Program-made: the position numbers and the translations under genes
Part shown: positions 26,671 through 32,715 of the stretch, piece by piece
Layout: each line of letters opens with the position of its first letter
How positions within the stretch are numbered: position 1 is the first letter of the stretch
NCBI GenBank assembly: GCA_937873445.1
Contig: CALMWF010000003.1
Coordinates: 1-32,715, forward strand
Direction: 5' to 3'
DNA from: an uncultured Alphaproteobacteria bacterium
GTDB taxonomy: Bacteria > Pseudomonadota > Alphaproteobacteria > Rhizobiales > Aestuariivirgaceae
Length of the DNA stretch: 32,715 nucleotides
Notes under the pieces: model-generated
Database searches by the model: none
Told to the model about the DNA's origin: nothing
The model's input: only the letters and a program-made list of their open reading frames with translations

Positions 26671-27327
26671 CTATCCAAAGACAAAGGCAGGCTTTTCCGC
26701 ATCAAACCCAGGCAGCCGCGGTGCCTGCCCCTCAAAGCTGGCCAGGCGGCTTTTCTGGCCATCCTCGGCCACCGTCCAGCGGACGAGCCGGGCCAGCCGG
26801 GAATCGCCCGCAATGCCGACGATGCGCCCGCCCGGCGCCAACTGCTCAAACAAGGCCTCCGGCACGGTTTCAACCCGGCCCGCCACCACAATGGCGTCAT
26901 AGGGTGCCGCCGCCGCCCAGCCCGCTGCCAGCGGCCCCTTCACCACCTCGACCATGGTCAGACCGGCGAGGTTGCGGCGCACCTCGCTGGCCAGCGCCCC
27001 GTGCTGTTCCAGCGCATAAACCCGGCCCGCCAGGGCCGCCGCCAGCGCCGCCCCATAGCCCAAACCCGCCCCCACCAGCAAAATCGTCTCATGGTTTGCA
27101 ATGGCGGCAAGTTGCATGAGCTTGCCCATCATCATGGGCGACAGTTCGGCCCGCCCCCCCGGCAGCGCCACATCGCCATCGGCATAGGCAATGGCGGCGG
27201 CACTCTGCGGCAGAAATTTCTCACGCGGAAGGCGCAGCATGGCATCAAGGATGCGGTGGTCGGTGACGCCATTGGTGCGCACCTGTGATTCCACCATGTT
27301 GAGACGGGCCAGTGCATAATCGGTCAT
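26671..27327 (-). CDS. Protein-L-isoaspartate O-methyltransferase family protein
   Basis: A 218-residue SAM-dependent methyltransferase fold. The glycine-rich SAM motif is ILLVGAGLGYGAAL (about 82-95), and acidic E106 in ALEQH follows at the next strand. The N-terminus MVESQVRTNGVTDHRILDAMLRLPREKFLP is typical. The post-motif loop reads RAELSPMMMGKLMQ rather than the canonical Pcm GQTIS region, and motif I lacks the usual GTGSGY, so true isoaspartyl repair is uncertain. This divergent paralogue is commonly found next to tolC in alphaproteobacteria. 156 bp separate it from tolC. Confidence 0.85.
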   Translation of the reverse strand: MTDYALARLNMVESQVRTNGVTDHRILDAMLRLPREKFLPQSAAAIAYADGDVALPGGRAELSPMMMGKLMQLAAIANHETILLVGAGLGYGAALAAALAGRVYALEQHGALASEVRRNLAGLTMVEVVKGPLAAGWAAAAPYDAIVVAGRVETVPEALFEQLAPGGRIVGIAGDSRLARLVRWTVAEDGQKSRLASFEGQAPRLPGFDAEKPAFVFG

Positions 27328-27435
27328 GTCGTGTCAGGCTCCCTGCTGGCGTTCATGGTGCATAGACCCGACATGCCACCAAGTCCACCGGCTGTCGCGC
27401 CGTTCCGGCCATTTACGCAAAATGCGCGGTGAGTG

Positions 27436-27464
27436 TTGTTTATACAAAAAGCCTCCGCTATAAG
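27436..27464 (+). promoter_or_regulatory. Promoter of tRNA-Cys
   Basis: TTGTTT (27436-27441), a 17-bp spacer and TATAAG (27459-27464), with the tRNA beginning 12 bp further on. The spacing is optimal for a sigma-70-type promoter. Confidence 0.7.
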
Positions 27465-27476
27465 CCCCCCGCGTGA

Positions 27477-27550
27477 GGCCTCGTGGCGGAGTGGTTACGC
27501 AGAGGACTGCAAATCCTTGCACCCCAGTTCGATTCTGGGCGAGGCCTCCA
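27477..27550 (+). tRNA. tRNA-Cys (anticodon GCA)
   Basis: A 74-nt cloverleaf. The acceptor stem GGCCTCG/CGAGGCC is perfect, the anticodon loop is CTGCAAA (GCA, reads TGC/TGT), and the T-arm has GTTCGATTC. The discriminator is T (U), the Cys identity base, and CCA is encoded. No clear terminator follows; a convergent gene ends 8 bp downstream. Confidence 0.97.
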
Positions 27551-27558
27551 ATCTCTCC

Positions 27559-27858
27559 TTAAATGTCCGGCTGTTCTCCAGCCCGCCGTCGCCGGCGGCC
27601 ATAGCCCAGCACACTGGCAAGCCCTGGCCAGCGCGGCACCAGCCGGTGCCCAAGCCACACCGCCAAGCGCCGCCTGAAGCGCCGCACCAGGGCCAGATCC
27701 ACCGACAGAATCAAAAGCCCCAGCGGCACCATCCAGAAGCCGAGGACCGGCAGAAAGCCCAGAAAGCCCCCCACCAGAAGCAGAAGCCCCAGCACCATGC
27801 GGATCACCGGATGATGCGGCAGGCGGATTCGGCTCTTGCCGAAACGGATGGTCTTCAC
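27559..27858 (-). CDS. Small inner-membrane protein (PGPGW-like)
   Basis: A 99-residue protein with a basic N-terminus (MKTIRFGKSRIRLPHHPVIR), one or two hydrophobic segments (VLGLLLLVGGFLGFLPVLGFWMVPLGLLILSVD) and a strongly basic C-terminus (RRFRRRLAVWLG, GYGRRRRRAG). The GFLPVLGFWMVPLGLLILS core resembles the PGPGW-type putative membrane family. GTG 27858 is chosen because AAGGGGGAC lies six bases upstream and the conserved KTIRFG follows; the longer frame to 27909 has no such signal. Function is unknown. It is convergent with tRNA-Cys. Confidence 0.75.
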   Translation of the reverse strand: MKTIRFGKSRIRLPHHPVIRMVLGLLLLVGGFLGFLPVLGFWMVPLGLLILSVDLALVRRFRRRLAVWLGHRLVPRWPGLASVLGYGRRRRRAGEQPDI

Positions 27859-27982
27859 GCGTCCCCCTTGCCCAGTCCCCGAAACCGCTTCGCAGATGGC
27901 GGCAGCCAAGGCAAGCCATCAGATGGGTGGCGGCTAACACTTTGGCAACCAGCGGCGGCTACACTGTCCCGGTTCCTGCCGG

Positions 27983-28011
27983 TTGCACTGGCCCAAAACC
28001 TTTGCTATAGG
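27983..28011 (+). promoter_or_regulatory. Promoter of tRNA-Asn
   Basis: TTGCAC (27983-27988), a 17-bp spacer and TATAGG (28006-28011), ending 11 bp before the tRNA. Confidence 0.7.
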
Positions 28012-28022
28012 CCGCGCATCAT

Positions 28023-28098
28023 TCCCCGATAGCTCAGTTGGTAGAGCATTCGACTGTTAATCGAATGGTCCCTGGTTCGAGTCCAGGTCGGGGAGCCA
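28023..28098 (+). tRNA. tRNA-Asn (anticodon GTT)
   Basis: A 76-nt cloverleaf with acceptor stem TCCCCGA/TCGGGGA, D-arm TAGCTCAGTTGGTAGAGCA, loop CTGTTAA giving anticodon GTT (reads AAC/AAT), T-arm GGTTCGAGTCC, discriminator G and encoded CCA. It has its own promoter and terminator. Confidence 0.97.
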
Positions 28099-28105
28099 GT
28101 TTGAC

Positions 28106-28143
28106 AAGGCGGCAGCGGCATATCAGCCCTGCCGCCTTTTCCT
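28106..28143 (+). terminator. Rho-independent terminator of tRNA-Asn
   Basis: A 10-bp perfect stem AAGGCGGCAG/CTGCCGCCTT (28106-28115 with 28129-28138), a 13-base loop and the tail TTCCTTT. It starts 8 bp after the tRNA. Confidence 0.8.
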
Positions 28144-28210
28144 TTGCGTCGAATTGACGGAGCCAGCAAGCTGGGGCATGTGTGAAGCAGCCTCTGGAGG
28201 ATGCCTGTCC

Positions 28211-28927
28211 GTGACCGCCCTGCTGTTCCGCGCCGACTCCTATGCCCGTGGCTGCAGGGCGCACGTTGCCGCGGCCACACCGGAGGGTGGCATCATTCTC
28301 GACCAGACGGTGTTCTATCCCACCTCCGGTGGTCAGCCCGGTGACCGTGGCTGGCTTGCCTGGGAAGGCGGGCGCTGTGCCATCGCCAACACCATCCATG
28401 ATGCCGAAAAGCGCGTGATCCATGTGCCCGCAGCGGGCGAGAACACCCCGCCCCCGGGCAGCGAAGTCAGGGCCACCCTCGACTGGGACAACCGCTTCAT
28501 CAACATGCGCTGCCACACGCTCATGCACCTGCTTTGCGCCAGCGTGCCCTTCCCCGTCACCGGCAGCGCCATCACCGCCGATGGCGGGCGCATCGATTTT
28601 GATATTCCGGAAGGCCGGATACCCGACCGGCAGGCGCTGACCGAGCGGCTCAACAGCCTCATCACCGCCGACCACCCCGTCACCACCCGCTGGATCACCG
28701 ATGCGGAAATGGACGCCAACCCGGAACTGGTGCGCACCATGTTTGTGAAGCCGCCGCGCGGCGCGGGGAAGGTGCGGCTGGTGGCCATCGGCCGGGATGG
28801 CGAGATTGACCTGCAACCCTGTGGCGGCACCCATCTCTCCTCCACCGCCGCCATTGGCCCCGTGACCGTGACCAAGATTGAAAACAAGGGCAAGATCAAC
28901 CGGCGCATCCGCGTCAGCTTCGTGTGA
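28211..28927 (+). CDS. alaX: Alanyl-tRNA editing protein AlaX
   Basis: A 238-residue free-standing editing domain related to AlaRS, which hydrolyses mischarged Ser- or Gly-tRNA-Ala in trans. Signature features are TVFYPTSGGQPGD near the N-terminus, the zinc-ligand pairs H102-TLM-H106 and C204-GGT-H208, and a C-terminal IENKGKINRRIRV. GTG 28211 (MTALLFRADSYARGC) matches the family start and has GGAGG at 28196-28200; longer in-frame ATGs add no conserved sequence. Its TGA overlaps a GTG of the sseA frame, and sseA and the GNAT gene probably share the transcript. Confidence 0.93.
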   Translation: MTALLFRADSYARGCRAHVAAATPEGGIILDQTVFYPTSGGQPGDRGWLAWEGGRCAIANTIHDAEKRVIHVPAAGENTPPPGSEVRATLDWDNRFINMRCHTLMHLLCASVPFPVTGSAITADGGRIDFDIPEGRIPDRQALTERLNSLITADHPVTTRWITDAEMDANPELVRTMFVKPPRGAGKVRLVAIGRDGEIDLQPCGGTHLSSTAAIGPVTVTKIENKGKINRRIRVSFV

Positions 28928-28932
28928 CCATC

Positions 28933-29799
28933 ATGACCAGCAGCAAAGACTACGCGACCTCCGACCTCGTCTCCACCCAGTGGCTCAATGATCATCTGGG
29001 TTCACCCGATCTCTGCATCGTCGATGCCTCGTGGTATCTGCCGGCCATGAACCGCGACGCCAAGGGCGAGTTCCTCACCAACCACATTCTTCACGCCCAG
29101 TTCTTCGACATTGATGCGCTTTCGGATCAGAAGTCGCCCCTGCCCCACATGCTGCCGCCGCCGGAACAGTTCTCGGCCCAGATGCGCCGCCTTGGCATTG
29201 GCGATGGCAAGCGCGTGGTGTGCTATGACGGCATGGGCCTGTTTTCCGCCGCCCGCGCCTGGTGGATGTTCAAGGTCTTCGGCCATGAGGATGTGGCCGT
29301 GCTGGATGGCGGCCTGCCCAAATGGCTGAAGGAGGGCCGCCCGGTGGAGGATGGCCCGGCCCGCCCCGTGCAGCCGCGCCACTTCACCGCCCGCCACAAC
29401 GGCACCATGGAATCTTCGCTGGCTGATGTGCAGCAGGCGCTGGCCACCGGTTCGGCGCAATGGCTGGATGCAAGGCCCGCCCCCCGCTTTCGCGGCGAAG
29501 TGGCCGAACCCCGCCCCGGCGTGCGGGCAGGCCACGCCCCCGGCCAGATCAATGTGCCCTGGTCGCTGATGCTCAACGACGACGGCACGGTGAAATCGCG
29601 CCCCGCGCTGGAAGAAACCTTCCGCGCCCAGGGGGTTGACCTGCACCGGCCCACCATTGCGTCCTGCGGGTCCGGCGTGTCCGGCTGTTCGCTGGCCCTG
29701 GCCCTCACCCTCATCGGCCACCACCACCACACGCTTTATGACGGCGCCTGGTCGGAATGGGGCGCCCGCGACGATCTGCCCGCCGTGACCGGGGCCTGA
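28933..29799 (+). CDS. sseA: 3-mercaptopyruvate sulfurtransferase
   Basis: A 288-residue two-domain rhodanese-fold enzyme that moves sulfur from 3-mercaptopyruvate to thiol or cyanide acceptors. The N-terminal inactive domain (about 10-135) has VDASWYLP and VVCYDGMGLFSAARAWWMF. The C-terminal domain (about 160-285) carries the active-site loop SCGSGVSG with C245; CGSGV is the mercaptopyruvate-type loop rather than the thiosulfate-type CRxGxT. No signal peptide. ATG 28933 is preferred; a GTG at 28924 overlaps the alaX stop. Confidence 0.94.
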   Translation: MTSSKDYATSDLVSTQWLNDHLGSPDLCIVDASWYLPAMNRDAKGEFLTNHILHAQFFDIDALSDQKSPLPHMLPPPEQFSAQMRRLGIGDGKRVVCYDGMGLFSAARAWWMFKVFGHEDVAVLDGGLPKWLKEGRPVEDGPARPVQPRHFTARHNGTMESSLADVQQALATGSAQWLDARPAPRFRGEVAEPRPGVRAGHAPGQINVPWSLMLNDDGTVKSRPALEETFRAQGVDLHRPTIASCGSGVSGCSLALALTLIGHHHHTLYDGAWSEWGARDDLPAVTGA

Positions 29800-29803
29800 G
29801 CCC

Positions 29804-30319
29804 ATGGCCGACGCGGTTGAAACCACCGTCACCTTTCTGGAGATGACGGCACCCCGCTTTCATCATGTGGCCAAGCCGGCGCTGAAGCTGATGCTGATGC
29901 GGGCCGAACAGCCCACCGTGGGCTTCTACCGCTATCTCTATGACGCGGTGGGCGCACCCTATCACTGGCTCGACCGCAAGCGCCTGAGCGATGACGCCCT
30001 GCGGGCGCAGATCCACGCCGACACCACCGCCATCTGGGTGCTGCATGTGGCGGGATCACCGGCGGGCTATTTCGAGGTCGACACGGCCAATGCGCAGGAG
30101 CCGGTGCTGGCCTATTTCGGCATCATCCCGGATTATCACGGCAGGGGCCTGGGCAAATGGCTGCTGGCCGAAGCGGTCCGCACCCTGTGGGAGGGCAACC
30201 CGAAACGGGTGCTGGTGGAAACCTGCACCCTCGATGGTCCCGCCGCCCTGCCGCTGTATCAGAAGCTGGGCTTCACCCCCTATGCCCAGAAGAAGAAGCT
30301 GTTCAGCCTTGTGGTCTGA
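29804..30319 (+). CDS. GNAT family N-acetyltransferase
   Basis: A 171-residue acetyl-CoA-dependent acyltransferase. Motif A is YFGIIPDYHGRGLGKWLL (R114-G-x-G with neighbouring residues, about 105-120), and motif B is ALPLYQKLGF near the C-terminus. The substrate cannot be read from the sequence; the N-terminal VGFYRYLYDAVGAPYHWLDRKRL is typical of a small GNAT subgroup next to metabolic genes. It starts 4 bp after the sseA stop and ends the alaX-sseA-GNAT run; a repeat array begins 9 bp after its stop. Confidence 0.9.
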   Translation: MADAVETTVTFLEMTAPRFHHVAKPALKLMLMRAEQPTVGFYRYLYDAVGAPYHWLDRKRLSDDALRAQIHADTTAIWVLHVAGSPAGYFEVDTANAQEPVLAYFGIIPDYHGRGLGKWLLAEAVRTLWEGNPKRVLVETCTLDGPAALPLYQKLGFTPYAQKKKLFSLVV

Positions 30320-30328
30320 CCTCTCACG

Positions 30329-30515
30329 CCGAAAAGCTGCATGATTTATTCGGACAAGATGATGGGCACCCCATCATCCCGAAAAGGTGCACGACTTTTC
30401 GGATAAGATGATCGGCACCCCATCATCCCGAAAAGTTGAATGACTTTTCGGACAAGATGATGGGCATCGCATCATCCCGAAAAGTTGAATGACTTTCCGG
30501 ACAAGATGATGGGCA
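30329..30515. repeat. Array of 49-bp units with two palindromes each
   Basis: Palindrome A (CCGAAAAG...CTTTTCGG, about 24 bp) occurs at 30329-30353 (degenerate), 30379-30402, 30428-30451 and 30477-30500. Palindrome B (GATGATGGG...CCCATCATC, 21 bp) occurs at 30358-30378, 30407-30427 and 30456-30476, with a left half at 30505-30515. A and B alternate with a strict 49-bp period, joined by ACAA or ATAA. The array fills the gap between the convergent GNAT and amino-acid-binding genes. It looks like an intergenic REP/BIME-type element. The hairpins lack T tracts, so simple Rho-independent termination is doubtful. Confidence 0.9.
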
Positions 30516-30539
30516 GAGACTCCTTGGTCTCTAAGAACC

Positions 30540-31562
30540 CTACCGGATGGGCGGGGCGTAGAGCAGGCCGCCATCCTTCCACAGCGCGTTCAGCCCGCGT
30601 TTGATCTTCAGGGCCGAGTCCTCGCCCAGATGGCGCTTGAATATGTCGCCGTAATTGCCGGTGGCGGCAATGGCGCGCACCGCCCACTGGCCGTCCAGGC
30701 CCAGCCCCTCGCCCAGCTTGCCCTCAACCCCGAGCAGGCGCTTCACCTCGCCGCTCTTGCTGGTCTTGGCCTGCTCCAGCCCGGCTGCCGAGATGCCCAG
30801 TTCCTCGGCGTCAATGAGCGCGAACAAAACCCAGCGTGCAATGGAGAACCACTGCTCATCGCCCTGACGCACGAAGGGACCAAGCGGTTCCTTGGAAATC
30901 ACCTCCGGCAGGATCGCCGTGTCATCCGGCTTGGCCAGCGTCAGGCGCAAGGCATAGAGCTGCGACTGGTCGGCGGTGTAGGTGTCGCATGTGCCCGCCT
31001 CATAGGCGGCAATGCCCGCCGCCGCCGTGGCCGCCGCCACCGGCGTATAGGCCATGTCCTTCTCGGCGAAGTAATCGGCAAGATTGGTTTCGCTGGTGGT
31101 GCCTGAAGCCACGCACACCGCCGCCTGGCCCAGATTATAAACCGAGGCCACGCCCAGCAGCTTCTTCACCATGAAGCCCTGACCGTCATAATAGGACACG
31201 CCGACAAAGCGCAGCTTGTCATCAACCTCGCGGCCCATGGTCCAGGTGGAATTGCGGGCCAGTATGTCGATCTTGCCGTCGCGCAGCGCGGCAAAGCGGC
31301 CACCCACATCAAGCGGCACATAGTCCACCTTGCCGGCATCACCCAGCACCGCCGCTGCCACCGCTTTGCAATAATCCACGTCAAAGCCCGCCCACTGGCC
31401 GTCCGGCCCCTTCTGGGCAAAGCCCTGCAGGCCGCTGTTGACACCGCATATGAGCTTGCCGCGCGCCTTCACCTCCTCCAGCGTGCCCGCCGCCGCCGCT
31501 CCTGCCGCAAGGGCAAGAAGGCTGGCAAGGCTTATGGCGCGCAGAGCAGAACGAAACAGCAT
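30540..31562 (-). CDS. General amino-acid ABC transporter substrate-binding protein (AapJ/BztA-like)
   Basis: A 340-residue periplasmic binding protein. The signal peptide is about residues 1-25 (MLFRSALRAISLASLL...GAAAAG). The mature protein starts LEEVKARGKLICGVNSGLQGFA, followed by WAGFDVDYCKAVAAAVLG, RFAALRDGKIDILARNSTWTM and VCVASGTTSETNLADYF, all typical of the AapJ/BztA family for polar amino acids. The C-terminal half (LLGVEGKLGEGLGLDGQWAVRAIAATGNYGDIF) fits too. ATG 31562 has GGGAGAG upstream; an ATG-less extension to 31679 is disfavoured. No permease or ATPase gene follows, only the repeat array. The 280 bp up to nadK show no clear promoter. Confidence 0.93.
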   Translation of the reverse strand: MLFRSALRAISLASLLALAAGAAAAGTLEEVKARGKLICGVNSGLQGFAQKGPDGQWAGFDVDYCKAVAAAVLGDAGKVDYVPLDVGGRFAALRDGKIDILARNSTWTMGREVDDKLRFVGVSYYDGQGFMVKKLLGVASVYNLGQAAVCVASGTTSETNLADYFAEKDMAYTPVAAATAAAGIAAYEAGTCDTYTADQSQLYALRLTLAKPDDTAILPEVISKEPLGPFVRQGDEQWFSIARWVLFALIDAEELGISAAGLEQAKTSKSGEVKRLLGVEGKLGEGLGLDGQWAVRAIAATGNYGDIFKRHLGEDSALKIKRGLNALWKDGGLLYAPPIR

Positions 31563-31842
31563 GGCGGACTCTCCCAGAGGCGAGTTGACACTATCTGCCC
31601 CGCCGCCCCCCCACAAGCGGAGCGTGTTCTGAGGCAAATATATGCGGCACAAAGACTCATGGGGATAGCCGCAAGCCACGGCGAAAGACCTTTTTCACGC
31701 TCAAATCAACGGATTGCCGGTAGAATCTAGACTCCCACATGAGTCGTCACACGTGAAACATTTCTTGACTTTATATTAACCTTTGTGTGGAAACCCCGAA
31801 TCAAGGGGCTGCCATCGGGGCAAGAAGCCCGGAAATCCGCCC

Positions 31843-32619
31843 ATGTCGCAGTCAGCCTATTCCCGCATCGCCTTCACCGCCGCCGATACTGCCGTTGCCC
31901 GGCGTGCCCTGTCGCGGCTCGCCAGGCGCTATGGCAATGTGGAGCCCGACAAGGCCCAGGTGGTTGTGGCGCTGGGTGGTGACGGCCACATGCTGCAAAC
32001 CCTGCACCGTTTTGTGGCCACCGGCATTCCCATCTACGGCATGAACCGGGGGTCGGTGGGCTTCCTCATGAACGATTACCGCGAGGATGAGCTTCCGGCC
32101 CGCATCCGCGCCGCCGAACTCACCTCCATCCACCCGCTGTCCATGAGGGCTGTGGATACGCTGGGCAAGACCCACCGCGCCATCGCTTTCAACGAAGTCT
32201 CCTTCCTGCGCCAGCGCCACCAGGCGGCCAAGCTGGGCGTTACCGTGGATGGGCGCTCGCGGCTTGCCGAACTCATCTGTGACGGCCTCATCGTCGCCAC
32301 GCCGGCCGGTTCCACCGCCTATAATCTCTCGGCCCACGGCCCCATCCTGCCCATGAATTCGCCCCTGCTGGCCATGACGCCCATCAGCGCCTTCCGGCCC
32401 CGGCGCTGGCGCGGCGCCATCCTGCCCGATTCCGCCAAGGTGCTGATCACCGTTCTCGAGGCGGAAAAGCGCCCGGTGTCGGCCGTGGCCGATCAGTTTG
32501 AAGTGCGCAATGTGGTGCGGGTGGAAATTGCCGAGGACCGCCGCAAGGCCGTGAAAATCCTGTTCGATCCCGGCCATTCACTGGCCGAGCGCATCCTCAA
32601 CGAACAGTTTGTCTTCTGA
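31843..32619 (+). CDS. nadK: NAD kinase
   Basis: A 258-residue enzyme that phosphorylates NAD to NADP. GGDG is at 45-48 ([12 protein letters not shown]), the NE pair at N117-E118 (AFNEVS), and [13 protein letters not shown] starts at 156. The length is typical of alphaproteobacterial NadK. ATG 31843 follows GGAAATCCGCCC; a start at 31783 is possible but the extra 20 residues are unlike the family. It stands alone and is followed after 5 bp by a second copy of the 49-bp repeat array. Confidence 0.95.
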   Translation: MSQSAYSRIAFTAADTAVARRALSRLARRYGNVEPDKAQVVVALGGDGHMLQTLHRFVATGIPIYGMNRGSVGFLMNDYREDELPARIRAAELTSIHPLSMRAVDTLGKTHRAIAFNEVSFLRQRHQAAKLGVTVDGRSRLAELICDGLIVATPAGSTAYNLSAHGPILPMNSPLLAMTPISAFRPRRWRGAILPDSAKVLITVLEAEKRPVSAVADQFEVRNVVRVEIAEDRRKAVKILFDPGHSLAERILNEQFVF

Positions 32620-32624
32620 TCACC

Positions 32625-32715
32625 CCGAATAGTGCGGCACGCGGTTTTCGGACAAGATGTTGGGCACCCCATCATCCCAAAAAGTTGCACGACTTTTTGG
32701 ACAAGATGATGGGCA
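32625..32715. repeat. Second copy of the 49-bp double-palindrome array (continues beyond window)
   Basis: A degenerate palindrome A at 32625-32651, B at 32656-32676, A at 32677-32700 and the left half of B at 32705-32715, where the window ends. The linker ACAA and the 49-bp period match the first array. The intact A copy reads CCAAAAAG...CTTTTTGG: a paired change relative to the first array that keeps the hairpin. It begins 5 bp after the nadK stop. Confidence 0.88.

Noticed and set aside
27433-28032. Plus-strand frame spanning tRNA-Cys and the region opposite the small membrane protein
   Set aside because: It runs through a tRNA gene and antisense to a gene with a clear ribosome site.
30329-30515. 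The repeat array as a CRISPR
   Set aside because: The units are contiguous with no variable spacers of constant length, each unit holds two palindromes, and no cas genes are present.
30515-30532. 6-bp inverted repeat AGAGAC...GTCTCT beside the amino-acid-binding gene stop
   Set aside because: Short stem without a T tract on either strand; it may be a weak hairpin only.
31765-31793. TTGACT resembling a -35 box upstream of nadK
   Set aside because: No acceptable -10 hexamer at 16-18 bp spacing.

Overview
The window is GC-rich chromosomal DNA from an alphaproteobacterium. The evidence is a PleD/DivK pair, a PopZ-like (DUF2497) polar protein beside tolC and valS, a tatABC-serS-surE cluster, DUF3572 and DUF1489 proteins, and a divergent putA/Lrp pair. 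The order is uncertain; the content would suit Hyphomicrobiales or a near relative. Almost all of it is ordinary core genome, densely packed, with many 4-base start/stop overlaps.

Layout. 1-493 (-): 5' part of a secreted Gly/Ser/Cys repeat protein that runs off the left edge. 734-809: tRNA-Thr. 819-4353 (-): tatA-tatB-tatC-serS-surE. 4512-6256 (-): divK-pleD, divergent from a DUF3572 gene and dinB (+). 8097-11815 (-): putA followed by a LuxR-type ligand-binding domain protein with no DNA-binding domain. 11929-13286 (+): Lrp-family regulator and panC. 13287-14663: DUF1489 protein (-), dodecin (+) and an Mrr-like endonuclease (-). 14855-16120 (-): TPR-SPOR envelope protein. 16191-19276 (-): type I secretion ABC transporter and membrane-fusion protein. 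19387-19893 (-): ogt. 19958-21094 (-): a lower-GC gene for a secreted ClpP-like plus PAN-domain protein. 21145-27327 (-): pcm-like gene, tolC, popZ-like gene, PilZ protein, valS. 27477-28098: tRNA-Cys, a small membrane protein (-) and tRNA-Asn. 28211-30319 (+): alaX, sseA and a GNAT gene. 30329-30515: a 49-bp palindromic repeat array. 30540-31562 (-): amino-acid-binding protein. 31843-32619 (+): NAD kinase, followed by a second copy of the repeat array at the right edge.

How the genes work together. DivK, PleD, the PilZ protein and the PopZ-like protein all point to polar and c-di-GMP cell-cycle control. PutA and the divergent Lrp-type protein form a proline-responsive catabolic unit. TatABC exports folded proteins. 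TolC could be the outer-membrane channel for the type I exporter encoded about 6 kb away. AlaX, SseA and the GNAT protein appear to be co-transcribed.

The least explained parts are the Gly/Ser/Cys repeat protein, the HTH-less LuxR-type protein behind putA, the low-GC ClpP-like/PAN gene, and the two 49-bp double-palindrome arrays, in which one palindrome carries a paired (compensatory) base change. I found no CRISPR array, IS element, prophage or complete defence system. No stretch longer than 300 bases lacks a gene.
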